Source of the DNA: Nocardia sp. CDC159
GTDB taxonomy: Bacteria > Actinomycetota > Actinomycetes > Mycobacteriales > Mycobacteriaceae
Assembly (NCBI RefSeq): GCF_023740735.1
Contig: NZ_JAMRXH010000004.1
Location: 465,689 to 529,688 of the forward strand
Reading direction: 5' to 3'
Length of the DNA: 64,000 nucleotides
Shown: positions 14,892 through 23,818 of the stretch, in pieces
How positions within the stretch are numbered: position 1 is the stretch's first letter
Layout: each line of letters begins with the position of its first letter
Translations under genes and position numbers: made by a program
Notes under the pieces: generated by a model
Databases searched by the model: none
What the model was told of the DNA's origin: nothing
Seen by the model: only the letters and a program-made list of their open reading frames with translations

Positions 14892-17800
14892 TTACCGCGC
14901 ACCGCTTTTGACGGGCGTGGCGCGCACCGCCGCGATCGCCTTCTCGATGCGCTTGGCCGACACCGGATACGGCGTGCCGAGCTGCTGGGCGAACAGGCTC
15001 ACGCGCAATTCCTCGATCATCCACCAGATCTCGGTGACATCGGGTGCGGCGCGGCGCGGCTCCGGCAGCCCGTCGAGCAGTCGCTGATAGGCGGCGTGCG
15101 CGCGATCGAGCTCGGCCATGCCCTGCCGATCGCGATTGGCCGAGCCCGGCAGTGCCCGCAGGCGCAGCGTCGCGGCCTGCAGATAGCGCGGCAGTTCACG
15201 CAGCCGGGCGCTGCCGAACTCGGCGACGAAGCCGGGGAATACCAGCTCGTCGAGCTGATGGCGGACGTCGTCGGCGATATCGCGATCGGTGGTCTCGGCC
15301 AGGGCGGCCCGTACCCGATGCGCCTCGGCCAGCACCGGCACCACCAGGCGCACGATCCGGGCCACCGTGTCACCGAAGCGCGGGCGAATGCGTTCGAGCA
15401 GCGACCGGAACTGCTCCGGGCCGCGCACCGGGCCGCCGTTGGCCGCGATCAGTTCGTCGGCGGCGCAGGCGCGGCAGTCGTCGATCAACGCCTCCAGCGA
15501 ACCGTACGGATTCTGGCTCAGCGCAAGGCGATCGGTGGGCGACAACCCCGCCGTCGCCGCCCGCACCGAGGCGGGCAGTTCGTTCAGTACCAGCGCTCGG
15601 GTGCCCGCGCGCATGGCGGCGGCCTGTTCGGCGGGGGAGGACAGCACCCGCACCGCGACACCCTCCCCCTCGGGAACCAGCGCGGGATAGCCGGTGATGG
15701 TCTGCCCGCCGACCTGGCGGCGCACCGTCGGCTCCAGCGTGCCCAGCGATTCGGAGGTCCACACCGTCGCGGGGGCGCGCTCGGCGGCCTTGGTGGCGCG
15801 TGCGACCGACTTCGAAACCTGTTCGGCCAGGCGGTTTTTCAGCGCGGGAAGGTTCTTGTCGCGGTCGACGATCGTGCCGTCGGGGGCGGTGGCCGCGAAG
15901 GTCATGCGCAGATGATCGGGCAGCGCCGCGGGCTCGAGATCGTTCGGGCCGATGGTGACCGAACCCAGCCGGGACAGCTCGCGCGCCAGCCCCACCCGCA
16001 GCGGCTCGGCGCGCGGGGTGAGCCGGGCCAGCGCCGCGCGGGCGAAGTCGGGGGCCGGAACCACGGTGCGGCGCAACTGCTTCGGCAGCGTCTTGATCAG
16101 CGCCGCGGTGAGCTCCTCGCGCATACCCGGCACCAGCCAGTCGAAGCCGACCGGCCGGACGTGCGCCAGCTGCGCGATCGGAATGTGCACGGTGACACCG
16201 TCGTCGGCCTGACCGGGCTCGAACTGATAGGTCAGGGCCAGGGTGAGCTCGCCCTGGCGCCACTGATCCGGAAAGGCCGTCGGATCCAGCAGCGCGGCAT
16301 CGGAGTTGACCACCGTGGCGGTCGAGAAGTCCAGCAGCGCCGGATCTTTGCGCTGCGCCTTGCGCCACCAGCTGTCGAAGTGGCGGACCGAGACCACATC
16401 GGCCGGAATGCGCCGATCGTAGAACTCGAACAGCACCTGATCGTCGACGAGGATGTCGCGGCGGCGCGCCCGATTCTCCAGATCGGCCACGTCGTCGATC
16501 AATTCGCGATTGCGATGGAAGAACTCGTGACGGGTCTGCCACTCGCCCTGCACCAGGGCGTGCCGGATGAACAGCTCGCGCGACAGCTGCGGGTCGATGC
16601 GGCCGAAGTCGACGCGGCGCTGGGTGACCAGCGGAATGCCGTAGAGCGTGACCCGCTCGTAGGCCATCGCCGCGCCCCGGCGCGCGGACCAGTGCGGTTC
16701 GGAGTAGGTGCGTTTGACCAGTTCCCCGGCCAGCCGCTCGGCCCACTCCGGCTCGATGCGGGCGGCCATGCGGCCCCACAGCCGGGAGGTCTCCACCAGT
16801 TCGGCGGCCATCACCCAGCGCGGCGGCTTCTTGGCCAGCGACGAGCCGGGGAAGATCATGAACTTCGCATTGCGGGCCCCGAGGAACTCCCGACTCTCGG
16901 CCTCGCGCACGCCGATATGCGACAGCATGCCCGCCAGCAGCGACTGGTGAATCGCGGTGCCGTCCCAGGGCAGGGCGTCGGAATCCTCTGGCATCGCCGC
17001 GACCTGTCCGTCGCTCGACCATCCCAGCCCCTTGGTGATCGTGCGCAGCTGCCCGTGCAGGTCCTGCCACTCCCGAGTGCGCAGATAGTGTAGGAACTCG
17101 TCCCGACACTTCCGCCGGAACTGGTTGGACGACAGGGACTTCCGCTGCGCGCGCAGATAATCCCAGAGCCGCAGATACGCCAGGAAGTCCGACCCTTCGA
17201 CCGTGAATCGGGCATGTTTGGCATCGGCCGCCTGCTGGAATTCGGCGGGGCGTTCCCGCACATCCTGGATCGACAGTGCCGCCACAATGACCAGCACCTC
17301 GGGCAGACAGCCATTCTTGTTGGCCTCCACCAGCATTCGCGCCATCCGGGGATCGACCGGAATCTGTGCCATCTCTCGGCCCACGGGGGTGAGCACCAGA
17401 TCGCCGACCATCGCATCGTGGCGCCGCCGCGAATGTCCGCCCCCGCGTGGGCCTTCGGCGTCGCCGTCCTCGTCGCGGCCCGCCTCGGGGGCCGCCGGAT
17501 TGGCATTCTGCTGCGTCGCGGCAGGTTTCGGTGTGGCCTTGCGGGCAAGCGCGCCCAGTTCCTCCAGCAGCCCGATGCCGTCGCGGATCGCGCGCCGGTC
17601 CGGGGGCTCGACGAAGGGGAAGTTCTCGATATCGCCCAGGCCGAGCGCGGTCATCTGGAGGATGACCGCGGCGAGGTTGGTGCGCAGGATCTCCGGTTCG
17701 GTGAAGGCGGGTCGGGCCTCGAAATCGTCCTCGGAGTAGAGCCGGATGCAGATGCCGTCGGCGACGCGGCCGCAACGCCCGGCGCGCTGGCGGGCCGAGG

Positions 17801-19001
17801 CCTGCGAGATGGGCTCGATCGGCAGGCGCTGGACCTTGGTGCGCATGGAATAGCGGGAGATGCGGGCGGTGCCCGGATCCACGACGTAGCGGATGCCGGG
17901 GACGGTCAGCGAGGTCTCGGCGACATTGGTGGCCAGCACGACTCTGCGGCCGGTGTGTGGCTCGAAGACCCGGTGCTGCTCGGCCGTGGACAGCCGCGCG
18001 TACAGCGGCAGGATCTCGGTGCGCGGCAGCTTCAAATCCCGCAGCGCGTCGGCGGCGTCGCGGATCTCGCGTTCGCCGGAGAGGAAGACCAGGACGTCGC
18101 CGTCGCCCTCGGCGAGCAGTTCGGTGACCGCGTCGCCGATGGCGTCGACCGGATCCCGGTCCACCACGCGGGGATCGGCGTCCTCGTCGTCCTCGCCGTC
18201 ACCGGCCGGGGCCGGAAGTTCCAGGGCCAGTGGGCGATAGCGGATCTCCACCGGATACGAGCGGCCCGACACCTCGACGATCGGTGCGGGCGCGCCGGTT
18301 TCGTCGGCGAAATGCCGGGCGAACAGTTCCGGATCGATGGTCGCGGAGGTGATGATCACCTTGAGATCCGGGCGCCGGGGCAGCAGCTGCTTCAGATAGC
18401 CGAGCAGGAAGTCGATATTGAGGCTGCGCTCGTGTGCCTCGTCGATGATGATCGTGTCGTAGCGGCGCAGCAACCGGTCACGCTGGATCTCCGCGAGCAG
18501 GATGCCGTCGGTCATGAGTTTGATCAGGGTGCGCTCGGACGCCTGATCGGTGAAGCGGACGGTGTAGCCGACCACGTCGCCGAGTTCGGTGCCCAGCTCC
18601 TCGGCGATGCGCTCGGCGACCGTGCGCGCGGCCAGGCGGCGCGGCTGGGTGTGGCCGATGGTGCCGCGGATGCCGCGCCCCAGCTCGAGGCAGATCTTCG
18701 GGATCTGGGTCGTCTTGCCCGAGCCGGTCTCGCCCGCGATGACCACCACCTGATGAGCGGCGATGGCCGCGGCGATATCGTCGCGGCGCGCGGAGACGGG
18801 CAGTTGTTCCGGATAGCCGATCTGCGGTACGGCCGCGCGGCGCGCCTGGACGCGCTCCTCGGCGGCCACGATCTCGGACTCGAGGTCGGCGATGTCGCCG
18901 CGGGTCCGATCGAGCCGGCGGCGCAGGCGATATTCGTCGCGGATCGTGAGATCGGCCAGGCGGGTGCGCAGCGCGCGAGATGTGGCGGCGGTCCTGGTCA
19001 T
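14892..19001 (-). CDS. hrpA: ATP-dependent RNA helicase HrpA (DEAH-box)
   Basis: The 1369-residue protein matches the full length of bacterial HrpA. Motifs in order are Walker A GETGSGKTTQ (about 90-99), QPRRLAA (motif Ia), IIIDEAHERS (motif II), ITSATIDP (motif III), TNVAETSLTVPG (motif V) and QRAGRCGR (motif VI), followed by the helicase-associated domains and the long C-terminal DUF3418-type region. HrpA resolves stalled ribosomes or remodels mRNA in E. coli. There is a low-complexity, charged insertion (about residues 560-600, ATQQNANPAAPEAGRDEDG) after the helicase core. I took the ATG at 19001; the open frame runs another 160 codons upstream without family similarity. Long antisense frames over this gene are shadows. 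Confidence 0.95.
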   Translation of the reverse strand: MTRTAATSRALRTRLADLTIRDEYRLRRRLDRTRGDIADLESEIVAAEERVQARRAAVPQIGYPEQLPVSARRDDIAAAIAAHQVVVIAGETGSGKTTQIPKICLELGRGIRGTIGHTQPRRLAARTVAERIAEELGTELGDVVGYTVRFTDQASERTLIKLMTDGILLAEIQRDRLLRRYDTIIIDEAHERSLNIDFLLGYLKQLLPRRPDLKVIITSATIDPELFARHFADETGAPAPIVEVSGRSYPVEIRYRPLALELPAPAGDGEDDEDADPRVVDRDPVDAIGDAVTELLAEGDGDVLVFLSGEREIRDAADALRDLKLPRTEILPLYARLSTAEQHRVFEPHTGRRVVLATNVAETSLTVPGIRYVVDPGTARISRYSMRTKVQRLPIEPISQASARQRAGRCGRVADGICIRLYSEDDFEARPAFTEPEILRTNLAAVILQMTALGLGDIENFPFVEPPDRRAIRDGIGLLEELGALARKATPKPAATQQNANPAAPEAGRDEDGDAEGPRGGGHSRRRHDAMVGDLVLTPVGREMAQIPVDPRMARMLVEANKNGCLPEVLVIVAALSIQDVRERPAEFQQAADAKHARFTVEGSDFLAYLRLWDYLRAQRKSLSSNQFRRKCRDEFLHYLRTREWQDLHGQLRTITKGLGWSSDGQVAAMPEDSDALPWDGTAIHQSLLAGMLSHIGVREAESREFLGARNAKFMIFPGSSLAKKPPRWVMAAELVETSRLWGRMAARIEPEWAERLAGELVKRTYSEPHWSARRGAAMAYERVTLYGIPLVTQRRVDFGRIDPQLSRELFIRHALVQGEWQTRHEFFHRNRELIDDVADLENRARRRDILVDDQVLFEFYDRRIPADVVSVRHFDSWWRKAQRKDPALLDFSTATVVNSDAALLDPTAFPDQWRQGELTLALTYQFEPGQADDGVTVHIPIAQLAHVRPVGFDWLVPGMREELTAALIKTLPKQLRRTVVPAPDFARAALARLTPRAEPLRVGLARELSRLGSVTIGPNDLEPAALPDHLRMTFAATAPDGTIVDRDKNLPALKNRLAEQVSKSVARATKAAERAPATVWTSESLGTLEPTVRRQVGGQTITGYPALVPEGEGVAVRVLSSPAEQAAAMRAGTRALVLNELPASVRAATAGLSPTDRLALSQNPYGSLEALIDDCRACAADELIAANGGPVRGPEQFRSLLERIRPRFGDTVARIVRLVVPVLAEAHRVRAALAETTDRDIADDVRHQLDELVFPGFVAEFGSARLRELPRYLQAATLRLRALPGSANRDRQGMAELDRAHAAYQRLLDGLPEPRRAAPDVTEIWWMIEELRVSLFAQQLGTPYPVSAKRIEKAIAAVRATPVKSGAR

Positions 19002-19094
19002 TGCACGGACCAGCGTAGCGAAACCACGACGACGCGGCGCACACCCCTGCTGATCTTGCTCCAAAGCGCCTGTCCGGTATGTCACCATCGAGAC

Positions 19095-19301
19095 ATGACC
19101 GCTGGTTCGGGAACGCCGATGTGGGTCCGCGCCCTGCGACTGGTCTCCCTGCTGCTGGGCATCGCCGCGCTGATCCGGGATGAGCTGCGCGCTCTCGCCA
19201 CGACGCTGATACTCGCAGCACGTCGCGAGGCCAACCACCTGCCCCACGACGGGACCCGCGAACCCCGCCCCGGGGCGATCGCGACTTCCCCGCGGCGATA
19301 G
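19095..19301 (+). pseudogene. Truncated N-terminal fragment of a Pr6Pr-type membrane protein
   Basis: The first 27 or so codons (MTAGSGTPMWVRALRLV, then LLGIAALI) closely resemble the N-terminus of the intact membrane protein 380 bp downstream (MITNAGTPVWGRVARVG, then LGIVALLW): short polar start, conserved GTP-x-W and the first half of helix 1. After that the 68-codon frame turns hydrophilic and no frame resumes the similarity. I read this as the remnant of a tandem duplicate that lost everything after its first helix. A real short peptide is possible but less likely. Confidence 0.55.
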
Positions 19302-19473
19302 GACGTGCACCCATAGGCGCGGGCCGTATGCGACCCGCGCAACTGTCGGTGTGCGGACCGTCGCGACGTGCGGGGTCCCGGGGTGAACGGCAGCGTGCGT
19401 GGGCGGGGATTGCCGATGGTGTGCCGGATGGTTTCTACCGCGTCGGGTCGTGGGGCTGTGCGAGGATCGGATC

Positions 19474-20100
19474 ATGATCACCAATGCGGGGACGCCGGTG
19501 TGGGGGCGGGTGGCTCGGGTCGGCTTCGCGGTGCTGGGAATCGTTGCGCTGCTGTGGATTCCGGTGCGGAGCGTGGGGGTGAGCGGGTTCTCGCTGGGGA
19601 ACTATCTCAGCTACTTCACCATCGAGTCGAACATACTCGGCGTGGTGGTGCTGCTGGTTGGTGGCCTGTGCGAGCCGCAGGGGCGGCGGTGGCAGGTGGT
19701 GCGTGGGGCGGCCGCGCTGTATCTGCTGATCACCGGGGTGGTGTACGCGGTGCTGCTGGCGCATATCGATGTCATGCTCAGTGATCGCTGGATCAACGAC
19801 GTCCTGCACCGCATCCTGCCGATCGTGCTGGTCGCCGATTGGTTGCTGTTTCCGGCACGACTGGGTGTGACGGCGCGGCTGGTGGGCGGGTGGCTGATCT
19901 ACCCGGCGCTCTACGGGGTCTACACGCTGATCCGGGGCGCGGTCGTGGACTGGTATCCGTACCCGTTTCTCGACCCACGCGGACAGGGGTACCTGTCGTT
20001 GCTGATCGGGATGGTCGTCCTGGCCCTCGTCTTCGCCTGCCTGGCCACCGGTGTCGCCTGGCTGAGCACGCTGCGCGCAACGCCGACCGCCGTACCGTAG
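19474..20100 (+). CDS. Pr6Pr (FAR-17a/AIG1-like) family membrane protein
   Basis: The 208-residue integral membrane protein has six predicted helices, a conserved segment YLSYFTIESNILGVVVLLVGG around helix 2, a DVMLSDRWINDVLHRILPIV stretch and a C-terminal YPYPFLDPRGQGY loop, all typical of the bacterial Pr6Pr group related to eukaryotic FAR-17a/AIG1 proteins. Eukaryotic relatives hydrolyse fatty-acid esters of hydroxy fatty acids with a Thr/His pair; whether bacterial members do so is unknown. The ATG at 19474 has GAGGA ahead; the frame is open for 25 more codons upstream without similarity. A truncated paralog lies just upstream. Confidence 0.8.
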   Translation: MITNAGTPVWGRVARVGFAVLGIVALLWIPVRSVGVSGFSLGNYLSYFTIESNILGVVVLLVGGLCEPQGRRWQVVRGAAALYLLITGVVYAVLLAHIDVMLSDRWINDVLHRILPIVLVADWLLFPARLGVTARLVGGWLIYPALYGVYTLIRGAVVDWYPYPFLDPRGQGYLSLLIGMVVLALVFACLATGVAWLSTLRATPTAVP

Positions 20101-20192
20101 CCCGCGCCCGCGGGTCGAGGGCGGAGTTGTACCCGCGGGTAGGCTTGGGCGCGGCCGGGAACGGCCGGGTTGGGTGCGAGAGGAGTTTGGAC

Positions 20193-21416
20193 ATGGGTGC
20201 GCTGTGGCACGGATTCGCCGATATGGGTGCGGTGGAGCGCGACGGCGCGTTCGTGGTGGCGCGGGGTGAGGGCGCCTACATCTGGGATGCGGGCGGGACC
20301 CGATATCTCGATGCCACGGGCGGGCTCTGGTTCACCAATGTCGGGCACGGCCGCCGCGAGATCGCCGAGGCGGTCGCGGCGCAGCTGTCGACGCTGGCCC
20401 ACTACAGCAACTTCGGCGACCTCACCGCCCCGGTGACCCAGCGGCTGGCCGAGCGGCTGTCCGAGCTCGCCCCGGTGCCGGGTAGCAAGATCATGTTCAC
20501 CTCGGGCGGGTCTGATTCCGTCGACACCGCCGCCAAGCTCGCCCGCCGCTACTGGCACGAACAGGGCCGACCGGAGAAGACGCTGATCGTCGGCCGCCGC
20601 CTGGCCTATCACGGCATGCACGTGGCCGGGACCGCGCTGGGCGGCATCGCGCCCAACCGCGAGGGCTACGGCGAGCTCATGCCCGACGCCCGGACCGTCG
20701 AATGGAACGACGCGCGGGCGCTGCGTGCCCTCGTCGACGAGGTCGGCGCCGAGCGGATCGCGGCCTTCTTCTGCGAGCCGATCATCGGTGCGGGCGGGGT
20801 GTACCTGCCGCCGGAGGGTTATCTCGCCGAGGTCCGCCAATTGTGCCGAGACCACGACATCCTGTTCGTCGCGGACGAGGTCGTCACCGGCTTCGGCCGC
20901 ATCGGCGGATCCTGGTTCGCCTCCACCCGTTTCGGCCTCGAGCCCGACCTGATGACCACGGCCAAGGGGCTCACCTCCGGATATCTGCCGATGGGTGCGG
21001 TCTTCGTCGCCCCGCGGGTGGCCGAGCCCTTCTACTCCGGCGGCGTCTGGTTCCGCCATGGCTACACCTACGGCGGTCACGCCGGTTCGGCCGCCGCGGC
21101 CATGGCCAACCTCGACATCATCGAGCGCGAGCACCTGCTCGAGGCCAGCAAGAATCTGGAATCGCTGCTGCACGAACACCTCGCGCCGCTGGCCGACCAT
21201 CCGCGCGTCGCCGAGGTCCGCAGCGGCCTGGGCGCGGTCGCGGCGGTCCAGCTGGCCGATGCCGCCGAGGGACCCGCCATGGTCAAGGCCCTTCGCGCCC
21301 AGGGCATCTCGGGCCGCGCCGCGGGCCAGGGCGCCCTGCAGGTCTCCCCGTCCTTCGTCATCACCGAGGAGCAGGTCGCCGACCTCGCGGCCGGATTCGC
21401 CCGCGCCCTGGGCTGA
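20193..21416 (+). CDS. Class III PLP-dependent aminotransferase
   Basis: The 407-residue enzyme belongs to fold type I, class III (omega-amino acid:pyruvate / putrescine-type) aminotransferases. It shows the SGGSDSVDTAAKLAR phosphate-binding segment (about 104-118), the ADEVVTGFGR block (227-236) and the PLP lysine Lys258 in TTAKGLTSGY. The early GGLWFTNVGHG motif is typical of the aspartate aminotransferase family / beta-alanine-pyruvate subgroup. The amino donor could be an omega-amino acid, a diamine or taurine; the context does not decide. AGAGGAG lies eight bases before the ATG. The gene ends at a large hairpin shared with the convergent GNAT gene. Confidence 0.9.
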   Translation: MGALWHGFADMGAVERDGAFVVARGEGAYIWDAGGTRYLDATGGLWFTNVGHGRREIAEAVAAQLSTLAHYSNFGDLTAPVTQRLAERLSELAPVPGSKIMFTSGGSDSVDTAAKLARRYWHEQGRPEKTLIVGRRLAYHGMHVAGTALGGIAPNREGYGELMPDARTVEWNDARALRALVDEVGAERIAAFFCEPIIGAGGVYLPPEGYLAEVRQLCRDHDILFVADEVVTGFGRIGGSWFASTRFGLEPDLMTTAKGLTSGYLPMGAVFVAPRVAEPFYSGGVWFRHGYTYGGHAGSAAAAMANLDIIEREHLLEASKNLESLLHEHLAPLADHPRVAEVRSGLGAVAAVQLADAAEGPAMVKALRAQGISGRAAGQGALQVSPSFVITEEQVADLAAGFARALG

Positions 21417-21466
21417 TCCGGATCGCGCACCCGACCCCGCCACCTCCCGATCGGCAGAGCCACAAA

Positions 21467-21540
21467 GCCGCACCCTTTCCCGCGCTTCGCACCCTTTGCG
21501 GGCGCCCGGAACGAGTGCGAAGCGCGAGAAAGGGTGCGGC
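21467..21540. terminator. Very long bidirectional hairpin between convergent genes
   Basis: Positions 21467-21492 pair with 21515-21540: 26 bp with a single mismatch and a 22-base loop. It lies in the middle of the 150-bp gap between the aminotransferase and the GNAT gene, which converge. The stem is longer than a terminator needs, so it could also be a palindromic repeat unit. Confidence 0.8.
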
Positions 21541-21566
21541 TGTTGGGCTTCTCTCGGACTCGTGGC

Positions 21567-22022
21567 CTACAGGGGGAGGGTCATGAAGACGCTGTACGGG
21601 TCCTCGGTGTAGTCGGCGAAGGGTGGGCAGGGCTGGAAGCCGTGGCGGGTGTAGAGGCGGCGGGCGGGTGAGAAGAACTCCGGTGTACCGGTTTCCAGGC
21701 TGAGCCGGGTGTAGCCGCGGGTGCGGGCCTCGCCGATGAGGTGGTTCAGCACGAGCGCGCCCACGCCGCGACGCTGGAAGGCCGGGACCGTGCGCATCGA
21801 CTTGATCTCGCCGTGGGTCGGGTCCAGCTCCTTCAGGGCACCGCATCCGGCCAGGGTGTCGCCGTCCCACACCGACCACACCGTGACATCGGGCTTGCGC
21901 AGGGCGTCGAGGTCGAGGGCATGCACGCTGTCCTCGGGGGAGTGCTCGTGCATCTCGGCCAGATGGCTGCTCAGCAGGTCGATCAGTTCGGCACCGGTGA
22001 CCTCGTCCACGACGATTCGCAT
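21567..22022 (-). CDS. GNAT-family N-acetyltransferase
   Basis: The 151-residue protein has the GNAT core: DTLAGCGALKEL (beta strands), EIKSMRTVPAFQRRGVGALVLNHL, where QRRGVG is the acetyl-CoA pyrophosphate loop (motif A), and LSLETGTPEFFSPARRLYTRHGF (motif B) before a C-terminal DPYSVFMTLPL strand. This matches the small acetyltransferases often annotated PA4866- or YitI-like; the substrate is unknown. It is divergent from the DUF5134 gene and ends at the 26-bp hairpin. Confidence 0.88.
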   Translation of the reverse strand: MRIVVDEVTGAELIDLLSSHLAEMHEHSPEDSVHALDLDALRKPDVTVWSVWDGDTLAGCGALKELDPTHGEIKSMRTVPAFQRRGVGALVLNHLIGEARTRGYTRLSLETGTPEFFSPARRLYTRHGFQPCPPFADYTEDPYSVFMTLPL

Positions 22023-22152
22023 GCGGACACCCTACTGGGGACCGGTCGGTCGGCAGGATATCGAATCGGTCGAAGAGGGCGCCCTCACCCGGACGGAGTG
22101 CGAGCATGGAGGAAGGGCAGCGGAGGGGCGGACGCTGGAAAGGTGGTCTGGC

Positions 22153-22728
22153 GTGGCCGGATTCGTGCTGGAGTACGGGTGGTTGCGGTGGGCGGCGGTG
22201 ATCGCGTTCGCGGTGGCCGGGACGATCGTGGCGGGGCGCGTGATCGCGGGTTCGGTCACCGGCGATGGGGGACAGCGGGTTTCACCGGCGATCGACTACG
22301 AGTCCGATGCCGCGCATCTGCTGATGTGCCTGGTCATGGGGGTGATGCTGATCTTTCCGGCCGCGGCCAGCCCGCAGGCGCTGGACGGGGTGCTGACGGC
22401 CATGGTGGTGGTCTACGCGGCACTGCTGGTGGAACGAATCACCCAGTGGCGCAAGAGCTCCGGAATGGCCATCGCATATCACCTGGTGGCCGCGGCGGCC
22501 ATGCTGTACGCCATGTCGGCCCATATGACTCCGGGACGCCACGCACCCGTGCTGGTGGCGCTCGCGGCCGTCTTCGCCCTCGACGCCGTGGTGACGCTGC
22601 TACCGGCGCGACTGTCACTGTGGCACCGGATCGCGCACCCGTCCGGGCCGGTCGGCCCGATCGCGCGTATTCCGCATGTGGTGATGGACCTCGGCACCGC
22701 CTACATGATGATCGCGGCGCTGGGCTGA
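22153..22728 (+). CDS. DUF5134-family membrane protein
   Basis: The 191-residue protein has about five to six helices and the DUF5134 pattern of histidine- and methionine-containing helices: DAAHLLMCLVMGVMLIFPA and AYHLVAAAAMLYAMSAHM. These spaced His/Met residues could hold a metal or heme, but no function is known for the family, which is widespread in mycobacteria and nocardiae. The start is GTG with GGAAAGG ahead; the reading frame stays open far upstream antisense to the GNAT gene, so the N-terminus is an inference from the hydrophobicity start. It converges on the GlxA-type regulator with 18 bp between them. Confidence 0.68.
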   Translation: MAGFVLEYGWLRWAAVIAFAVAGTIVAGRVIAGSVTGDGGQRVSPAIDYESDAAHLLMCLVMGVMLIFPAAASPQALDGVLTAMVVVYAALLVERITQWRKSSGMAIAYHLVAAAAMLYAMSAHMTPGRHAPVLVALAAVFALDAVVTLLPARLSLWHRIAHPSGPVGPIARIPHVVMDLGTAYMMIAALG

Positions 22729-22746
22729 TTCGGTGCGAGGGCCGAT

Positions 22747-23688
22747 TCAGCGAAAGGCCTTGCGGTAGGCCAGCGGTGCGACCCCGACCTTGCGCCCGAA
22801 GTGGTGGCGCAGCGTGACCGCCGAACCGAATCCGCACTCCTCGGCGATCTGCTCGATGGACAGATCCGTGCTCTCCAGCAGCTGCCGGGCGCGATCGATG
22901 CGCGCCCGCAGCAGCCACTGCAGGGCGGTGGTGCCCAACTGCTCCTGGAAGTGGCGCTGCAGCGTGCGCACCGAAACCCCGGCCGCGCGGGCGATATCGG
23001 TCTGGCTGAGCGGTTTGTCCAGATGCCGCTCGATCCACTCCAGCACCGGCTGCAGGGCCGTGCGCTCACTGGGATCGACGGTGTGGGCGATGAACTGCGA
23101 CTGGCCACCGTCGCGCTGCAGGGGCATGACGATCGTGCGGGCGGTCTCGGCGGCCACCTGCGCACCGTAGTCGCGCCGCACCATATGCAGGCACATATCG
23201 AGTCCGGCCGAATATCCCGCCGAGGTGAGCACCGAGCCGTTGTCGACGAACAGCACATTCGCATCGACCCGCACGTCTGGATAGCGGCGGGCCAGCTCGG
23301 CGCACTGAATCCAGTGCGTGGTCGCCCGCTGCCCGTCCAGCAGTCCCGCCTCGGCCAGCAGGAACGCCCCGGTGCACACCGACGCGATCCGAACCCCGGC
23401 CGCCGCGGCGCGCCGGATCGCCTCCACCAGCTCGGGATCGCTGTCCCAGGGCGGCTGAAATCCCGGAACCACCAGGGTGTCGGCCCGCTCGACCTCCGCC
23501 AGCGGCCAGGGTGCCCGCATCGCGAACAACCGCTGGCCGAACGACATCGCCTCGGTCGCCCGGCCGCAGACCCGCACTTCATAGCCAAAGCCGATATCCG
23601 GAATGACCGTTGTGGCAAAAACATGGCAACCGACGATCAGGTCGTATACCTCCACCCGATCCGGAACCAATGCCGCAACGACGTGCAT
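22747..23688 (-). CDS. GlxA-family transcriptional regulator (DJ-1/PfpI domain plus AraC HTH)
   Basis: The 313-residue protein couples an N-terminal DJ-1/PfpI-like (class I glutamine amidotransferase fold) sensor domain (about 1-175, with the nucleophile-elbow cysteine in ASVCTGAFLLAEAG) to a C-terminal AraC-type double helix-turn-helix (about 210-313, GVSVRTLQRHFQEQLG and QIAEECGFGSAVTLRHHFG). Such regulators respond to small amidated or quaternary amine ligands (GbdR, CdhR, ArgR types). It is divergent from the SnoaL-like gene over 130 bp, its likely target. A second GlxA paralog lies at about 61 kb. Confidence 0.9.
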   Translation of the reverse strand: MHVVAALVPDRVEVYDLIVGCHVFATTVIPDIGFGYEVRVCGRATEAMSFGQRLFAMRAPWPLAEVERADTLVVPGFQPPWDSDPELVEAIRRAAAAGVRIASVCTGAFLLAEAGLLDGQRATTHWIQCAELARRYPDVRVDANVLFVDNGSVLTSAGYSAGLDMCLHMVRRDYGAQVAAETARTIVMPLQRDGGQSQFIAHTVDPSERTALQPVLEWIERHLDKPLSQTDIARAAGVSVRTLQRHFQEQLGTTALQWLLRARIDRARQLLESTDLSIEQIAEECGFGSAVTLRHHFGRKVGVAPLAYRKAFR

Positions 23689-23818
23689 GTCGCGATCCTA
23701 GCGAAATCCTGACAACCTTGCCGTTGCGCTCTCACTGCGGCCTGGATCACTATGAGAAAGAGGGATAGCTCACATCCAGTTACTTCCCATTGGAAGATAT
23801 TCGAGAAGGAGTGCCCGC

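Noticed and set aside
15096..17093. Long plus-strand open frame (665 codons) antisense to hrpA
   Set aside because: The frame is rich in His, Arg, Gln and Gly with no motif, the standard composition of antisense shadow frames at high GC; hrpA on the other strand has all helicase motifs in order.
17214..19094. Long plus-strand open frame over the hrpA 5' half
   Set aside because: No domain similarity; only the last 68 codons, from 19095, have credible coding character and these are called separately.
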